Positions 43,572 through 51,814 of a DNA stretch of 64,000 nt are shown piece after piece. The first letter of the stretch is position 1. Every line of letters begins with the position of its first letter. Both the position numbers and the translations under genes were made by a program. The notes under the pieces are model-generated. The model was given only the letters and a program-made list of their open reading frames with translations. It made no database searches and was not told the DNA's origin. The stretch covers positions 68,310 to 132,309 of the forward strand of contig JACIWA010000002.1 in assembly GCA_014361195.1 (NCBI GenBank), read 5' to 3'. The stretch comes from Thermoplasmatales archaeon. Lineage in GTDB: Archaea; Thermoplasmatota; E2; UBA202; JdFR-43.

Positions 43572-45942
43572 TGAAAGAATTCTTATAAGAGCTATTGAAG
43601 AAGAAATGAAGACTTCTTATTTAGATTATTCAATGAGCGTAATAATAGGAAGAGCTCTTCCAGATGTAAGAGATGGGTTAAAACCAGTTCATAGGAGGAT
43701 ACTCTATGCAATGAATGAAATGGGAATAAGGCACAACAAGGCTCACAGAAAATCCGCAAGAATAGTCGGAGATGTTCTCGGGAAATATCATCCACACGGC
43801 GATCAGGCGGTTTATGATGCTTTAGTAAGAATGGCACAGCCATTTTCAATGAGATATCCTCTTGTAGATGGTCAAGGTAATTTTGGAAGCATTGATGGAG
43901 ATGAGCCCGCAGCAATGAGATATACTGAAGCAAGGCTTTCAAAAATAAGTGAGGAAATACTTAAAGATATAGACAAGGATACGGTGACATGGAGGGATAA
44001 TTTCGATGGCACCTTAAAAGAGCCAGATTTCCTACCATCTTTATTGCCAAATCTGCTTGTAAATGGATCAAGAGGAATTGCGGTTGGGATGGCAACTGAA
44101 ATTCCCCCTCATAATTTAAATGAAGTTGTTGACGCTGTAATAGCAACAATTGATAATCCTGATATAACAATTCAAGAACTATTTAATTATATAAAAGGAC
44201 CGGATTTTCCAACAGGAGGAATAATTTGCGGGAGAGGAGCAATATTAAATGCATATGAAAAGGGGCAGGGAGTAATAAAAGTAAGGGCAAAAACGAGGAT
44301 TGAGGAAGATGCTATAATAGTAAATGAAATTCCTTATGGTGTAAATAAATCAAAATTGATTAAAGATATTGCAAATTTGGTTAAAAAAGGAAAAATAGAA
44401 GGAATTGCTGAATTGAGGGACGAATCTGATAGGAGTGGATTGAGAATATTTATAAGAGCTAAAAAGGGCATTGATCCAGAAATTGTGCTAAACCAGCTTT
44501 TCAAACACACACAGCTTGAAATCTCATATGGGATTCTGAATATTGCAATTGTAGATGGAACTCCAAAAATATTGAATTTAAAAGAAATGATTGTTGAGTA
44601 TATAAAACACAGAAAAAATATAATAACAAGAAGATGCGAGTATGAACTAAAGAAGGCGATAGAGAGAAAACACATTCTTGAAGGGCTTGTTAAAGCACTT
44701 GAAAATATAGATATGGTAGTTGATATCATAAAGAAATCAAAAGATAGTAAAGAAGCAATGGAAAATTTGATAAAATCCTTCAATTTTTCTCAAGCACAGG
44801 CAAAGGAAATTATATCAATGCCATTGTCAAAGCTAACTTCTTTTGAAACAGATGAAATAAGGAAAGAAAAAATTGAAAAAGAAAATGAAATAGAAAAACT
44901 CAATAGAATTTTAGGAGATAAAAATGAGATTTATAAAATAATAAAGGAGGAGTTGATTTATCTAAAAAGCACATATGGAGATGAAAGGAGAACTGAAATA
45001 GTGGAAGAGATAAGCGAGTTTGATAGGGAAGATTTTATCCCAGAAGAGAATATCATTATAATTTTAACCGATAAGGGCTATATAAAGAGAGTAAAACTTG
45101 AAGAATATAAAAGCCAGAGAAGAGGTGGAAAAGGAATTTTAGGAATGAAAGTAAAGGATGAAGATGAGGTTTATAGAACAATTGTTTCATCCACACATGA
45201 TGTATTACTTTTCTTTTCATCAGACGGAAAGATATATAAAAAGAAGGCTTATGAAATTCCACAGGGAGATAGATATTCTAAAGGAAGGGCAATAATAAAT
45301 TTACTTGGGTCAAGAGAGATAAAGGAAATTTTGCCAGTAAAAAATTTTGATGACTATCTTATTTTTGCAACAAAAAAGGGTATGGTAAAGAAAACATCTC
45401 TTAAAAACTTTATAAATATAAGGAGGAATGGAATAATTGCAATAAAACTCGATAAAGGAGATGAAATTATAGGTGTTAAAATCTTAAAGGAAAATGATAA
45501 AATAGTTTTATCTACAAGAAATGGATATGCATGTGTTTTTAATGAAAAAGATGTTAGGGCAATGGGAAGAAATGCGAGAGGGGTTAGAGGAATAAAGTTG
45601 AGAGGCGATGATGAAGTGGTATCTCTTGAAATAGGAAAGGATGATTTACTCACAGTAACTGAAAAAGGATATGGAAAAAGAACAAGTATAGATGAATATA
45701 GATTGACAAAAAGAGGAGCTAAAGGAGTGATCACAATAAAAATTAGTGAAAAGAATGGTAAGGTAGTGGGTGTTTTGTCGGTTAGGGAAGGAGATGAAAT
45801 TTTAATATCCACATCACAGGGAATGATTGAAAGAATAAAAGTCTCTGATGTAAGGAAGCAAGGAAGAAATACAATAGGAGTTAGGTTGATAAAACTCTCT
45901 GAAGAAGATAGAATAAAAAGCGTGACAAAAATAAGCTTTTAA
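43561..45942 (+). CDS. gyrA: DNA gyrase subunit A
   Basis: This is the cleavage subunit of gyrase. The 793 residues have [31 protein letters not shown], the catalytic Tyr121 in [10 protein letters not shown], and a C-terminal beta-propeller. The propeller holds the GyrA box SQRRGGKGI near residue 519, which marks true gyrase rather than topoisomerase IV. The start is a TTG at 43561 that overlaps the gyrB stop; no in-frame ATG exists nearby. Its TAA ends one base before tRNA-Ala. Confidence 0.98.
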   Translation: MISDERILIRAIEEEMKTSYLDYSMSVIIGRALPDVRDGLKPVHRRILYAMNEMGIRHNKAHRKSARIVGDVLGKYHPHGDQAVYDALVRMAQPFSMRYPLVDGQGNFGSIDGDEPAAMRYTEARLSKISEEILKDIDKDTVTWRDNFDGTLKEPDFLPSLLPNLLVNGSRGIAVGMATEIPPHNLNEVVDAVIATIDNPDITIQELFNYIKGPDFPTGGIICGRGAILNAYEKGQGVIKVRAKTRIEEDAIIVNEIPYGVNKSKLIKDIANLVKKGKIEGIAELRDESDRSGLRIFIRAKKGIDPEIVLNQLFKHTQLEISYGILNIAIVDGTPKILNLKEMIVEYIKHRKNIITRRCEYELKKAIERKHILEGLVKALENIDMVVDIIKKSKDSKEAMENLIKSFNFSQAQAKEIISMPLSKLTSFETDEIRKEKIEKENEIEKLNRILGDKNEIYKIIKEELIYLKSTYGDERRTEIVEEISEFDREDFIPEENIIIILTDKGYIKRVKLEEYKSQRRGGKGILGMKVKDEDEVYRTIVSSTHDVLLFFSSDGKIYKKKAYEIPQGDRYSKGRAIINLLGSREIKEILPVKNFDDYLIFATKKGMVKKTSLKNFINIRRNGIIAIKLDKGDEIIGVKILKENDKIVLSTRNGYACVFNEKDVRAMGRNARGVRGIKLRGDDEVVSLEIGKDDLLTVTEKGYGKRTSIDEYRLTKRGAKGVITIKISEKNGKVVGVLSVREGDEILISTSQGMIERIKVSDVRKQGRNTIGVRLIKLSEEDRIKSVTKISF

Positions 45943-45943
45943 T

Positions 45944-46028
45944 GGGCCGGTGGATCAGAGGAAGATCGCCTGCTTCGCAAGCAGGAGGTCGCGGGTTCGA
46001 AATGCAAACGAAAATCCCGCCCGGTCCA
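45944..46028 (+). tRNA. tRNA-Ala(CGC) with 13-base T-loop intron
   Basis: The acceptor GGGCCGG pairs with CCGGTCC (one G-T pair) and the discriminator is A. The D-arm is GATC-AGAGGAA-GATC, and the anticodon arm CCTGC-TTCGCAA-GCAGG gives anticodon CGC (Ala). Between T-stem strands GCGGG (45991-45995) and CCCGC (46016-46020) there are 20 bases instead of 7. Removing 46002-46014 leaves a perfect TTCGAAT loop and a 72-base tRNA. The gene starts one base after gyrA. CCA is not encoded. Confidence 0.88.
46002..46014 (+). other. tRNA-Ala intron at position 59/60
   Basis: The 13 bases ATGCAAACGAAAA interrupt the T-loop. TTCG at the start of the loop pairs with CGAA of the insert to form a 4-base-pair helix. 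A three-base bulge (AAT) separates this helix from the T-stem on the 3' side. Cutting two bases into that bulge, and two bases after TTCG, gives exactly a 7-base loop. There is no inner helix, so it is a minimal bulge-helix form. Confidence 0.75.
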
Positions 46029-46556
46029 TTATTCTTTAAATCTCTCCCATTCGCTTATCAGGCATCCGCAATATTTTTGGGTATATAGTGCATAGAGTTT
46101 TGTAATTGCTCTAGATTGGCTAACTCCTTCTCTAAAATCCTCATAATAAAAATCAATTTCATATTTTTTGCCGATTTCCTCACCTATTCTCTTTATTTCG
46201 CTGTGATATTGGTTATGGGAAGAAAGCAGTGTCGTTGAAAAAGCATCAAAGTAATTATCTTTCGCATATTTTGCGGTTTTATTAAGCCTGTATTCATAGC
46301 AATAAATGCATCTGTTGGGCCTTTCAAAATTTTTCATCTGCCTTAAATAATCTATAAAATCATATTTTTCATAAATTATTTTAACATCCTCAATTTTTGA
46401 ATATTTAATCAAAGTATCCTTCCTTGCTTTATATTCCATATAAGGATGTATATTTGGATTATACCAATAACCAACAACTTCATATCCTTCATCATTCAAT
46501 TTTTTATGAGGGTATACAAAACATGGCGCACAGCATACATGCATTAGAATTTTCAT
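46029..46556 (-). CDS. queH: QueH-like (DUF208) epoxyqueuosine-reductase family protein
   Basis: The roughly 175 residues have MHVCCAPCFVYPHKKL, GYWYNPNIHPYMEYKAR, RPNRCIYCYEYRLNKTA, FSTTLLSSHNQYHSEI and the C-terminal KYCGCLISEWERF. These cysteines match QueH, which in bacteria reduces epoxyqueuosine to queuosine using iron-sulfur and another metal centre. In archaea, which make archaeosine instead, the role is unclear. I used the ATG at 46556; the frame upstream overlaps tRNA-Pro. It lies exactly between two intron-bearing tRNA genes. Confidence 0.9.
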   Translation of the reverse strand: MKILMHVCCAPCFVYPHKKLNDEGYEVVGYWYNPNIHPYMEYKARKDTLIKYSKIEDVKIIYEKYDFIDYLRQMKNFERPNRCIYCYEYRLNKTAKYAKDNYFDAFSTTLLSSHNQYHSEIKRIGEEIGKKYEIDFYYEDFREGVSQSRAITKLYALYTQKYCGCLISEWERFKE

Positions 46557-46618
46557 AAAGTTAAAACATTCTAAAAATTTAATTTTACCCATTAATTTAT
46601 TTTGCTTTTTGCCTTTTA

Positions 46619-46723
46619 TGGGCCCGCCGAGATTCTCAAGCAACCCGCAATGGGAGTTGCAATTTGAACTCGGGTCTATGGCTCCCGAAGCCACAAGGAT
46701 AAGCCAAACTACCCTACGGGCCC
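46619..46723 (-). tRNA. tRNA-Pro(CGG) with 30-base T-loop intron
   Basis: On the minus strand the acceptor GGGCCCG pairs with CGGGCCC and the discriminator is A. The anticodon arm GTGGC-TTCGGGA-GCCAT gives anticodon CGG (Pro). The T-stem strands CCGAG and CTCGG are 37 bases apart instead of 7. Removing 46633-46662 restores the loop TTCAAAT and a 75-base tRNA. A TTTAAAAATT box about 30 bases upstream may be its promoter. CCA is not encoded. Confidence 0.88.
46633..46662 (-). other. tRNA-Pro intron at position 59/60
   Basis: Read on the minus strand, the 30-base insert holds a hairpin (GCAAC paired with GTTGC, with a CCC-GGG extension). Around it TTCA of the loop pairs with TGAG of the insert. 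A three-base AAT bulge lies on each side of that 4-base-pair helix, and the T-stem closes the outside. This is a bulge-helix-bulge. Cutting two bases into each bulge gives TTCAAA plus T, a normal 7-base loop. Confidence 0.82.
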
Positions 46724-46753
46724 ATTTTGAAAAAATTTACTAATTTTTAAATT

Positions 46754-47947
46754 TTAAGATAATCTATTTTCCTCTAATAAGGCATTTTCGCTCCATGGTT
46801 TAAACAAGCTAAATATTGTAACTTCTATTGATGAAAATGAATTTAAGCCCGCATAATCATAAGCTATTACGGTTAAATTTTTACTTCCAATAGCTCCTCC
46901 CCATCTCCATTCATATGGTGGCTCAGTGTCATTATATTTTTCCTCCTCATTAACATAGAATTTTACCATGTTTATACCTATATTATCACTCGCACTCGCC
47001 TCAACTGTTATCTTTCCAACTATTATTGTTTTTCTAAGTGTGGGCAAGATTTTTCTTCCAAATACATAGAATTTTCTTTCTTCAGGTGTAATTATGCTTA
47101 TTGAAGGGGATGTTTTATCTATTTTTATTGTTACATTTTTTATTTCTTCGCTATTTCCAGCAACATCAGTTGAATAAAACTCAAGAAGATGAATTCCTTC
47201 GCTACTTATATTGAAAGTTCCATTATAAACAGTCCAGTTTCCTCCATCCAGCCTGTAAAATGTTTTATTTACACCACTTGTCGCATCAGTTACGTTGAAT
47301 GTAACATTTACATCGCTTATATACCATCCATTCTCGCCAGATGTACCATTTAACACACATTCTGTTACTGGTGCAACTGTATCTATAGTTACATTGCATA
47401 TATCTGTTGCATAAGAACCATTGTTATCAGTTACATTCAAAACAACAGTGAAATTTCCATCTATCGCATAAATATGTGTTAAAATTTTACCGCTTCCAGT
47501 TGAGCCATCTCCAAAATCCCAGTTATAGGCAGTAATATTTCCATCTGGATCATAACTTGCGGATGCATCAAAAGTAACATTTCTAACATTCAAAATCTGG
47601 TCAGGGCCCGCATTCGCGACGGGCGGGCGGTTCAAAATTACTATTGTTTTCTCTCTCGAAGAGCCATAAATGGTGCCACTTATATTCCAAAGAACAACAA
47701 GCTTTACAGTATAGTTTCCAGGTTTTTCATATATATGGGTAGGATTCTTTGTTGTTGCTCCATATCCGTCACCAAAATACCAGACTCTATCTATAATCTG
47801 GGATTGATTTTGAGATGTATCATTAAAATGCACAACTTCCCCGGAAGAAGGTGTGGCGGGATACCAATCAAAATCAACTATGGGATCTGAGGCAATCACT
47901 GGCATAGCCATGATGATAGCCAAACTCAATACAAGCAATTTCTTCAT
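46754..47947 (-). CDS. Secreted PKD/Ig-repeat surface protein
   Basis: The 397-residue protein has a signal peptide (MKKLLVLSLAIIMAMPVIA) and two PKD domains (VWYFGDGYGATTKNPTHIYE and FDASASYDPDG...WDFGDGS). An Ig-like region with SGVNKTFYRLDGGNW follows, then a C-terminal module (FYVFGRKI, IIVGKITVEASASDNIG, VKFYVNEE, PPYEWRW). Many NxS/T sites are present. The module recurs at 52491 and 60570. It is most likely a cell-surface protein with no enzymatic motif, paralogous to the protein at 1-639. Confidence 0.9.
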   Translation of the reverse strand: MKKLLVLSLAIIMAMPVIASDPIVDFDWYPATPSSGEVVHFNDTSQNQSQIIDRVWYFGDGYGATTKNPTHIYEKPGNYTVKLVVLWNISGTIYGSSREKTIVILNRPPVANAGPDQILNVRNVTFDASASYDPDGNITAYNWDFGDGSTGSGKILTHIYAIDGNFTVVLNVTDNNGSYATDICNVTIDTVAPVTECVLNGTSGENGWYISDVNVTFNVTDATSGVNKTFYRLDGGNWTVYNGTFNISSEGIHLLEFYSTDVAGNSEEIKNVTIKIDKTSPSISIITPEERKFYVFGRKILPTLRKTIIVGKITVEASASDNIGINMVKFYVNEEEKYNDTEPPYEWRWGGAIGSKNLTVIAYDYAGLNSFSSIEVTIFSLFKPWSENALLEENRLS

Positions 47948-47995
47948 GTGTTTATATGCAGAAAGAGTTTTTAAGCATATCGGCTTTTAATAATA

Positions 47996-49213
47996 ATGAT
48001 TGTTTGTGGTAATATTTATAAAAATGGCATAAAAAATGCCTGCTTGATTATAGAAGATGGGAAAATAGTTGGAATAAAAAAATATATAAAAGGGAGTAAA
48101 ATTGATTATGGTAATGCAATCATTTTTCCTTCCGCTATTGATATACATGTGCATTTCAGAGAACCAGGAAATGAAGAAAAGGAAGATTTTTTTACTGGCA
48201 CAAGAGCTGCTTCCCTTGCTGGAGTAACCTGTGTTTTTGATATGCCAAATAACAAGCCTCCCGTATCTAATAAAAAAATTTTTGAGGAAAAGAAAAGAAG
48301 AGTGAGCAAAAAAGCTTGCATTGATTTTGCTCTATATGGGGGAATAAAAGAGAAAGTTGAGGAAATGGATTGTATAGCATATAAGTTATTTTTATCGAAG
48401 GATAATGAGCTTTTTTGTGAGAATGTGAAAAAAATTCTTATTGAAGTAAAGAAAAGAAATAAAATAGTTGCAATACATGCGGAGAGCGAAGAATGTATAC
48501 AAAGAAAAAAATCAAGGAATCTGGTAGAACATGAAAAAAATAGGGGCTTGGAATGCGAGCTAAATGCAATAAAGAAAATAGTTGATTTAAATAAAAAAAT
48601 AAAAGCTAAAGTACATATATGCCATGTCACATCAAAAAAATCAATAGAAATCATAAAAAGGAAGGCAAGTTTTGGAGTAACCCTTCACCACCTACTATTT
48701 TCTTTTGAAAATCTTTTTAAAAAAGAGGGTTTTGGAAAAGTAAATCCTCCTTTAAGGAATAAATTTGAAAGGGAAATGCTTTTTGAAGTATTCAAAAAAG
48801 GAGAGATTAAGATTTTTGAGTCAGACCACGCCCCTCACTTGGTGGGGGAGAAGGAAAATTTTGAAGATGCGCCATGCGGGATGCCAGGGGTGGATGCTTT
48901 TGTGCCAGTTCTTCTTTATTTTGCGAAAAATGGAATGATTGATTTCAAGATAATTGAAAATTCTTTTTGCAGAAATCCAGCAAAACTATTTGGCATAAAA
49001 AAAGGAGAGATTAAAGTTGGAAATGATGCGGATTTCATGGTTATAGACTTAAGAAAAGTTAAAAAGATTAAGCCATTATCAAAATGTGGATGGAGTCCAT
49101 ATGAGGGAATGAAATGCATCTATCCAATGCATGTATATCTTAGAGGAGAAAAGGTGGTTGATAGCTTTGAATTTGTTGGAGAAAAGGGAAAGGGCAGGAT
49201 GATAAATGGATGA
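47996..49213 (+). CDS. pyrC: Dihydroorotase
   Basis: PyrC closes carbamoyl aspartate to dihydroorotate in pyrimidine synthesis. The 405 residues have FPSAIDIHVHFREPGNEEK with metal-binding HxH, then YKLFLS (the carboxylated Lys region), AIHAESEE, VHICHVTSKKS and ESDHAPHLVGEK with the catalytic Asp. It ends with the NDADFMVIDL amidohydrolase strand. It starts at an ATG at 47996, divergent from the PKD gene, and overlaps the next gene by 8 bases. PyrD is 26 kb away. Confidence 0.95.
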   Translation: MIVCGNIYKNGIKNACLIIEDGKIVGIKKYIKGSKIDYGNAIIFPSAIDIHVHFREPGNEEKEDFFTGTRAASLAGVTCVFDMPNNKPPVSNKKIFEEKKRRVSKKACIDFALYGGIKEKVEEMDCIAYKLFLSKDNELFCENVKKILIEVKKRNKIVAIHAESEECIQRKKSRNLVEHEKNRGLECELNAIKKIVDLNKKIKAKVHICHVTSKKSIEIIKRKASFGVTLHHLLFSFENLFKKEGFGKVNPPLRNKFEREMLFEVFKKGEIKIFESDHAPHLVGEKENFEDAPCGMPGVDAFVPVLLYFAKNGMIDFKIIENSFCRNPAKLFGIKKGEIKVGNDADFMVIDLRKVKKIKPLSKCGWSPYEGMKCIYPMHVYLRGEKVVDSFEFVGEKGKGRMING

Positions 49214-49670
49214 AATAATAAAATGGCTTATAGTTATTGGTGCATCTCTCTCACCTTTTTCGGAGTTAAGAGGAGCAATACCTCTTGCATTCTATTATAA
49301 GCTAAACTTATTTTTTGCAATCCCATTGATATTATTTGCAAATTTTCTTCCTTCCCCTTTAATAATTAAATTTCTTTATCCTGTTGAAAGATGGCTTAGA
49401 AAATGGAATTTTTGGAATAAATTTTTTGAAAAAATGTATAAATATACGAGAAGAAAAACTGAAAAAAGCATCGAAAGATGGGAAACACTCGCCCTGATAA
49501 TATTTGTAGCGATTCCCTTGCCTTTTACTGGAGCATGGACAGGAAGCTTAGCATCCTATCTTTTTGGCTTAAATTTCAGAAAATCATTGATATGCATATT
49601 TACAGGGATATGCATTGCTTGCATGATAGTTACATTACTTACATTTGCGGGAGTAAAAATTTTTGGATAA
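49206..49670 (+). CDS. Small export-type membrane protein (COG2426)
   Basis: The 154-residue protein has about four membrane spans and the family's marker block SLSPFSELRGAIPLAFYY. A conserved FVAIPLPFTGAWTGSLASYL segment follows. Members are annotated as putative small multidrug exporters, but the substrate is not established. It is coupled to pyrC by an 8-base overlap and converges with the next gene. Confidence 0.85.
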   Translation: MDEIIKWLIVIGASLSPFSELRGAIPLAFYYKLNLFFAIPLILFANFLPSPLIIKFLYPVERWLRKWNFWNKFFEKMYKYTRRKTEKSIERWETLALIIFVAIPLPFTGAWTGSLASYLFGLNFRKSLICIFTGICIACMIVTLLTFAGVKIFG

Positions 49671-49678
49671 TCAAAATT

Positions 49679-50782
49679 TCAAACTTCTTCAAATCTATCT
49701 TTAAGTTTTTCCATAATCTTTGGGAAAGTTGTATATTCCATTTCCTCTAATGGGAGGCGATGTGGTTCAAATGGGCCATGCCTGCGCATATATTCCGCTA
49801 TTTCCATTGCTTTTTGGCGGGTGTAATCAAATGCGGGGTCATCAAATAAGTCTTCATGGGAAGTAATTTCTCCATTTTTTACTTGAAAACCAATTGCGGT
49901 AACCCTTGGAGGGCCATCAAAGCGTGTGCACTTTGCATTTTTAAGCGAGACGGGCATAATCGGGCCATTGTGGCTTCCTCTCATCCATCCAGAAACAAGA
50001 TGGGGGAAAGAGAATGGTTCGAGAATTTCTCCGACCGCGGGCAGGCCCGATTGAGCTCTTACCGCAGCAACAGGGTCATCTTTTCCTACATATTCACCCG
50101 CTATCTGATATAATTTTTCTGTTGATATCACCGCTACAGGCTCATTTGTTGGCAATTTTTCTCTCGGAAAAACTCTTTTTATTACAAATCTCGATTTTGC
50201 TCCTATTAAAGCCAATAGGTCATACATTTCCTCAGGGGTATTCATCAGCACTTTTTTATGCTCTTTTATGTCCCATACCTCAAATGTAAATCCTGAATGC
50301 AGGCTTGGATCTATAATTAGGCCAGCGGTATTAAATGGATCAGCGAATATTTTAAAAATTGGCAGGTTAAATGCTCCCGGCTCCGTTTTATCCATTAAGA
50401 ATGCAATAACCGGCTCTGATTTTCTTTCAGTAAATTCCATCTCTGCTATTCCTGGACCCATTCCCTTTATATTTCCGGAAAATGCATCTTTCAACAAGTC
50501 CTGACCCGCTCCATAAAATCCAAGTTTATTAGCTATATCGCTTGCGGATTTAAAAATATCCCATGCCAATGAATGCACTTCTTCATTATCCTCTCCTCTA
50601 TGATGGGTCATTATAAGCTCTAAATCATCTCCACAATTGGTTACAAAAAAATCCTTTATCACTCCTTTCTCTTTTGCATCTTTAAGCATTTCCTCCGCTT
50701 TTTTTATAAGTCTTTCATCAACCCTTGAATGGCCTGGTGAGCCACCTACATCCGCTTTTATTATACTAAATGTAGTTTTCAT
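49679..50782 (-). CDS. fbp: Fructose-1,6-bisphosphate aldolase/phosphatase
   Basis: This bifunctional archaeal enzyme makes FBP from triose phosphates and then F6P, the gluconeogenic direction. The roughly 367 residues have SIIKADVGGSPGH, THHRGEDNEEVHSLAWD, GMGPGIAEMEF, the metal-binding ADPFNTAGLIIDP and the catalytic Lys/Tyr region. The SHNGPIMPVSLKNAKCTRFDGPPR block is fully conserved in type. I chose the ATG at 50782; an ATG five codons upstream gives MRYTFM, which does not fit the family. Confidence 0.96.
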   Translation of the reverse strand: MKTTFSIIKADVGGSPGHSRVDERLIKKAEEMLKDAKEKGVIKDFFVTNCGDDLELIMTHHRGEDNEEVHSLAWDIFKSASDIANKLGFYGAGQDLLKDAFSGNIKGMGPGIAEMEFTERKSEPVIAFLMDKTEPGAFNLPIFKIFADPFNTAGLIIDPSLHSGFTFEVWDIKEHKKVLMNTPEEMYDLLALIGAKSRFVIKRVFPREKLPTNEPVAVISTEKLYQIAGEYVGKDDPVAAVRAQSGLPAVGEILEPFSFPHLVSGWMRGSHNGPIMPVSLKNAKCTRFDGPPRVTAIGFQVKNGEITSHEDLFDDPAFDYTRQKAMEIAEYMRRHGPFEPHRLPLEEMEYTTFPKIMEKLKDRFEEV

Positions 50783-50818
50783 GAAAGTGTAACGCATTAT
50801 ATGTTAAATTCTTTACTG

Positions 50819-51781
50819 TTAATATCTCAATCCAAGTTTTGGAACCTCTATACCATTACCTTTTTTAACTTTACCAACAATTTTTGTTTCTTCATATTTA
50901 TTCAAAAAATCAACAACATCATCCGCAATTTCTTTTTCCACCGCCAATGCCATTCCCATTCCCATATTAAATGTCTGATACATTTCTCTATCACTTATTT
51001 TTCCCAATTTTTGGATTATCTTAAATATGGGTTGTGGCTCAAATGGTTGATCTATGCTTAAAAGGGCATTTTTTGAAATCCTCCTCATTTTCCTTAGCCC
51101 TCCTCCAGTAATATGTGCAATTCCTTTTATTTCAAAATTCTTCCATAAAGCAACAATTGGCCTGACATAAATTTTTGTTGGCTCAAGCAGCGCGTGTCCG
51201 ATTATCCCTATTTCATCAATTTCATCATGAAATGAGTAACCATTTTCCTTAAAAACTTTCCTTGCTAGAGTATAACCATTCGAGTGAATTCCACTGCTCC
51301 TTATACCTATTATTACATCTCCTTCCTTCACTTCTTTTGGTATATCCTTTTCTACAATCCCCACACATGTCCCAGCCAGATCAAATCCTCTTATTATTTC
51401 AGGCAAGCTGGCGGTCTCACCCCCTATTATTGAAATATTTGCTTCATCTGCCCCCCTTTTTAATCCTCTTGCAATTTCCCTTGCTATCTCAACATTTAAT
51501 TTCTCAAAAGCTACATAATCAACAAATGCAACTGGCCTCGCCCCCATTACAAGAGCATCATTGACATTCATTGCAATGCAATCAATTCCAACTGTATCCC
51601 ATTTTTTCATTTCATTTGCAACCATTACTTTGCTTCCGACTCCATCAGTACATAAAACAATTTTAAAGCCATTTATTTCAACCCTGTCTTTTTTAAAACC
51701 TATTCCTTTTAAAATTTCATTAACAATTCTCTCTTCCTCATCAATATCAACTCCCGCTTTAGCATAAGTTAGTTCATCCAT
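50819..51781 (-). CDS. purM: Phosphoribosylformylglycinamidine cyclo-ligase
   Basis: PurM makes aminoimidazole ribotide in purine synthesis. The 320 residues have TYAKAGVDIDEEERIV, TDGVGSKVMVANEM, GIDCIAMNVNDALVMGARP, GGETASLPEIIRGFDLAGT and IGIRSSGIHSNGYTLARKV. The C-terminus is ATP-grasp-like, with HITGGGLRK. It stands on the minus strand after the FBP enzyme. Other pur genes are not in the window apart from guaAA. Confidence 0.96.
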   Translation of the reverse strand: MDELTYAKAGVDIDEEERIVNEILKGIGFKKDRVEINGFKIVLCTDGVGSKVMVANEMKKWDTVGIDCIAMNVNDALVMGARPVAFVDYVAFEKLNVEIAREIARGLKRGADEANISIIGGETASLPEIIRGFDLAGTCVGIVEKDIPKEVKEGDVIIGIRSSGIHSNGYTLARKVFKENGYSFHDEIDEIGIIGHALLEPTKIYVRPIVALWKNFEIKGIAHITGGGLRKMRRISKNALLSIDQPFEPQPIFKIIQKLGKISDREMYQTFNMGMGMALAVEKEIADDVVDFLNKYEETKIVGKVKKGNGIEVPKLGLRY

Positions 51782-51814
51782 GCTTGAAATATTGCATCAG
51801 TAATTAATTTTTCC

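Noticed and set aside
45991-46020. The idea that the tRNA-Ala T-loop insert is an integration scar or that the tRNA is a pseudogene.
   Set aside because: All stems, the discriminator and the anticodon are intact, the insert folds with the loop to give exact splice sites, and tRNA-Pro has an insert at the same position.
46557-46694. An N-terminal extension of the queH frame.
   Set aside because: It reads through tRNA-Pro; the ATG at 46556 gives the normal QueH N-terminus.
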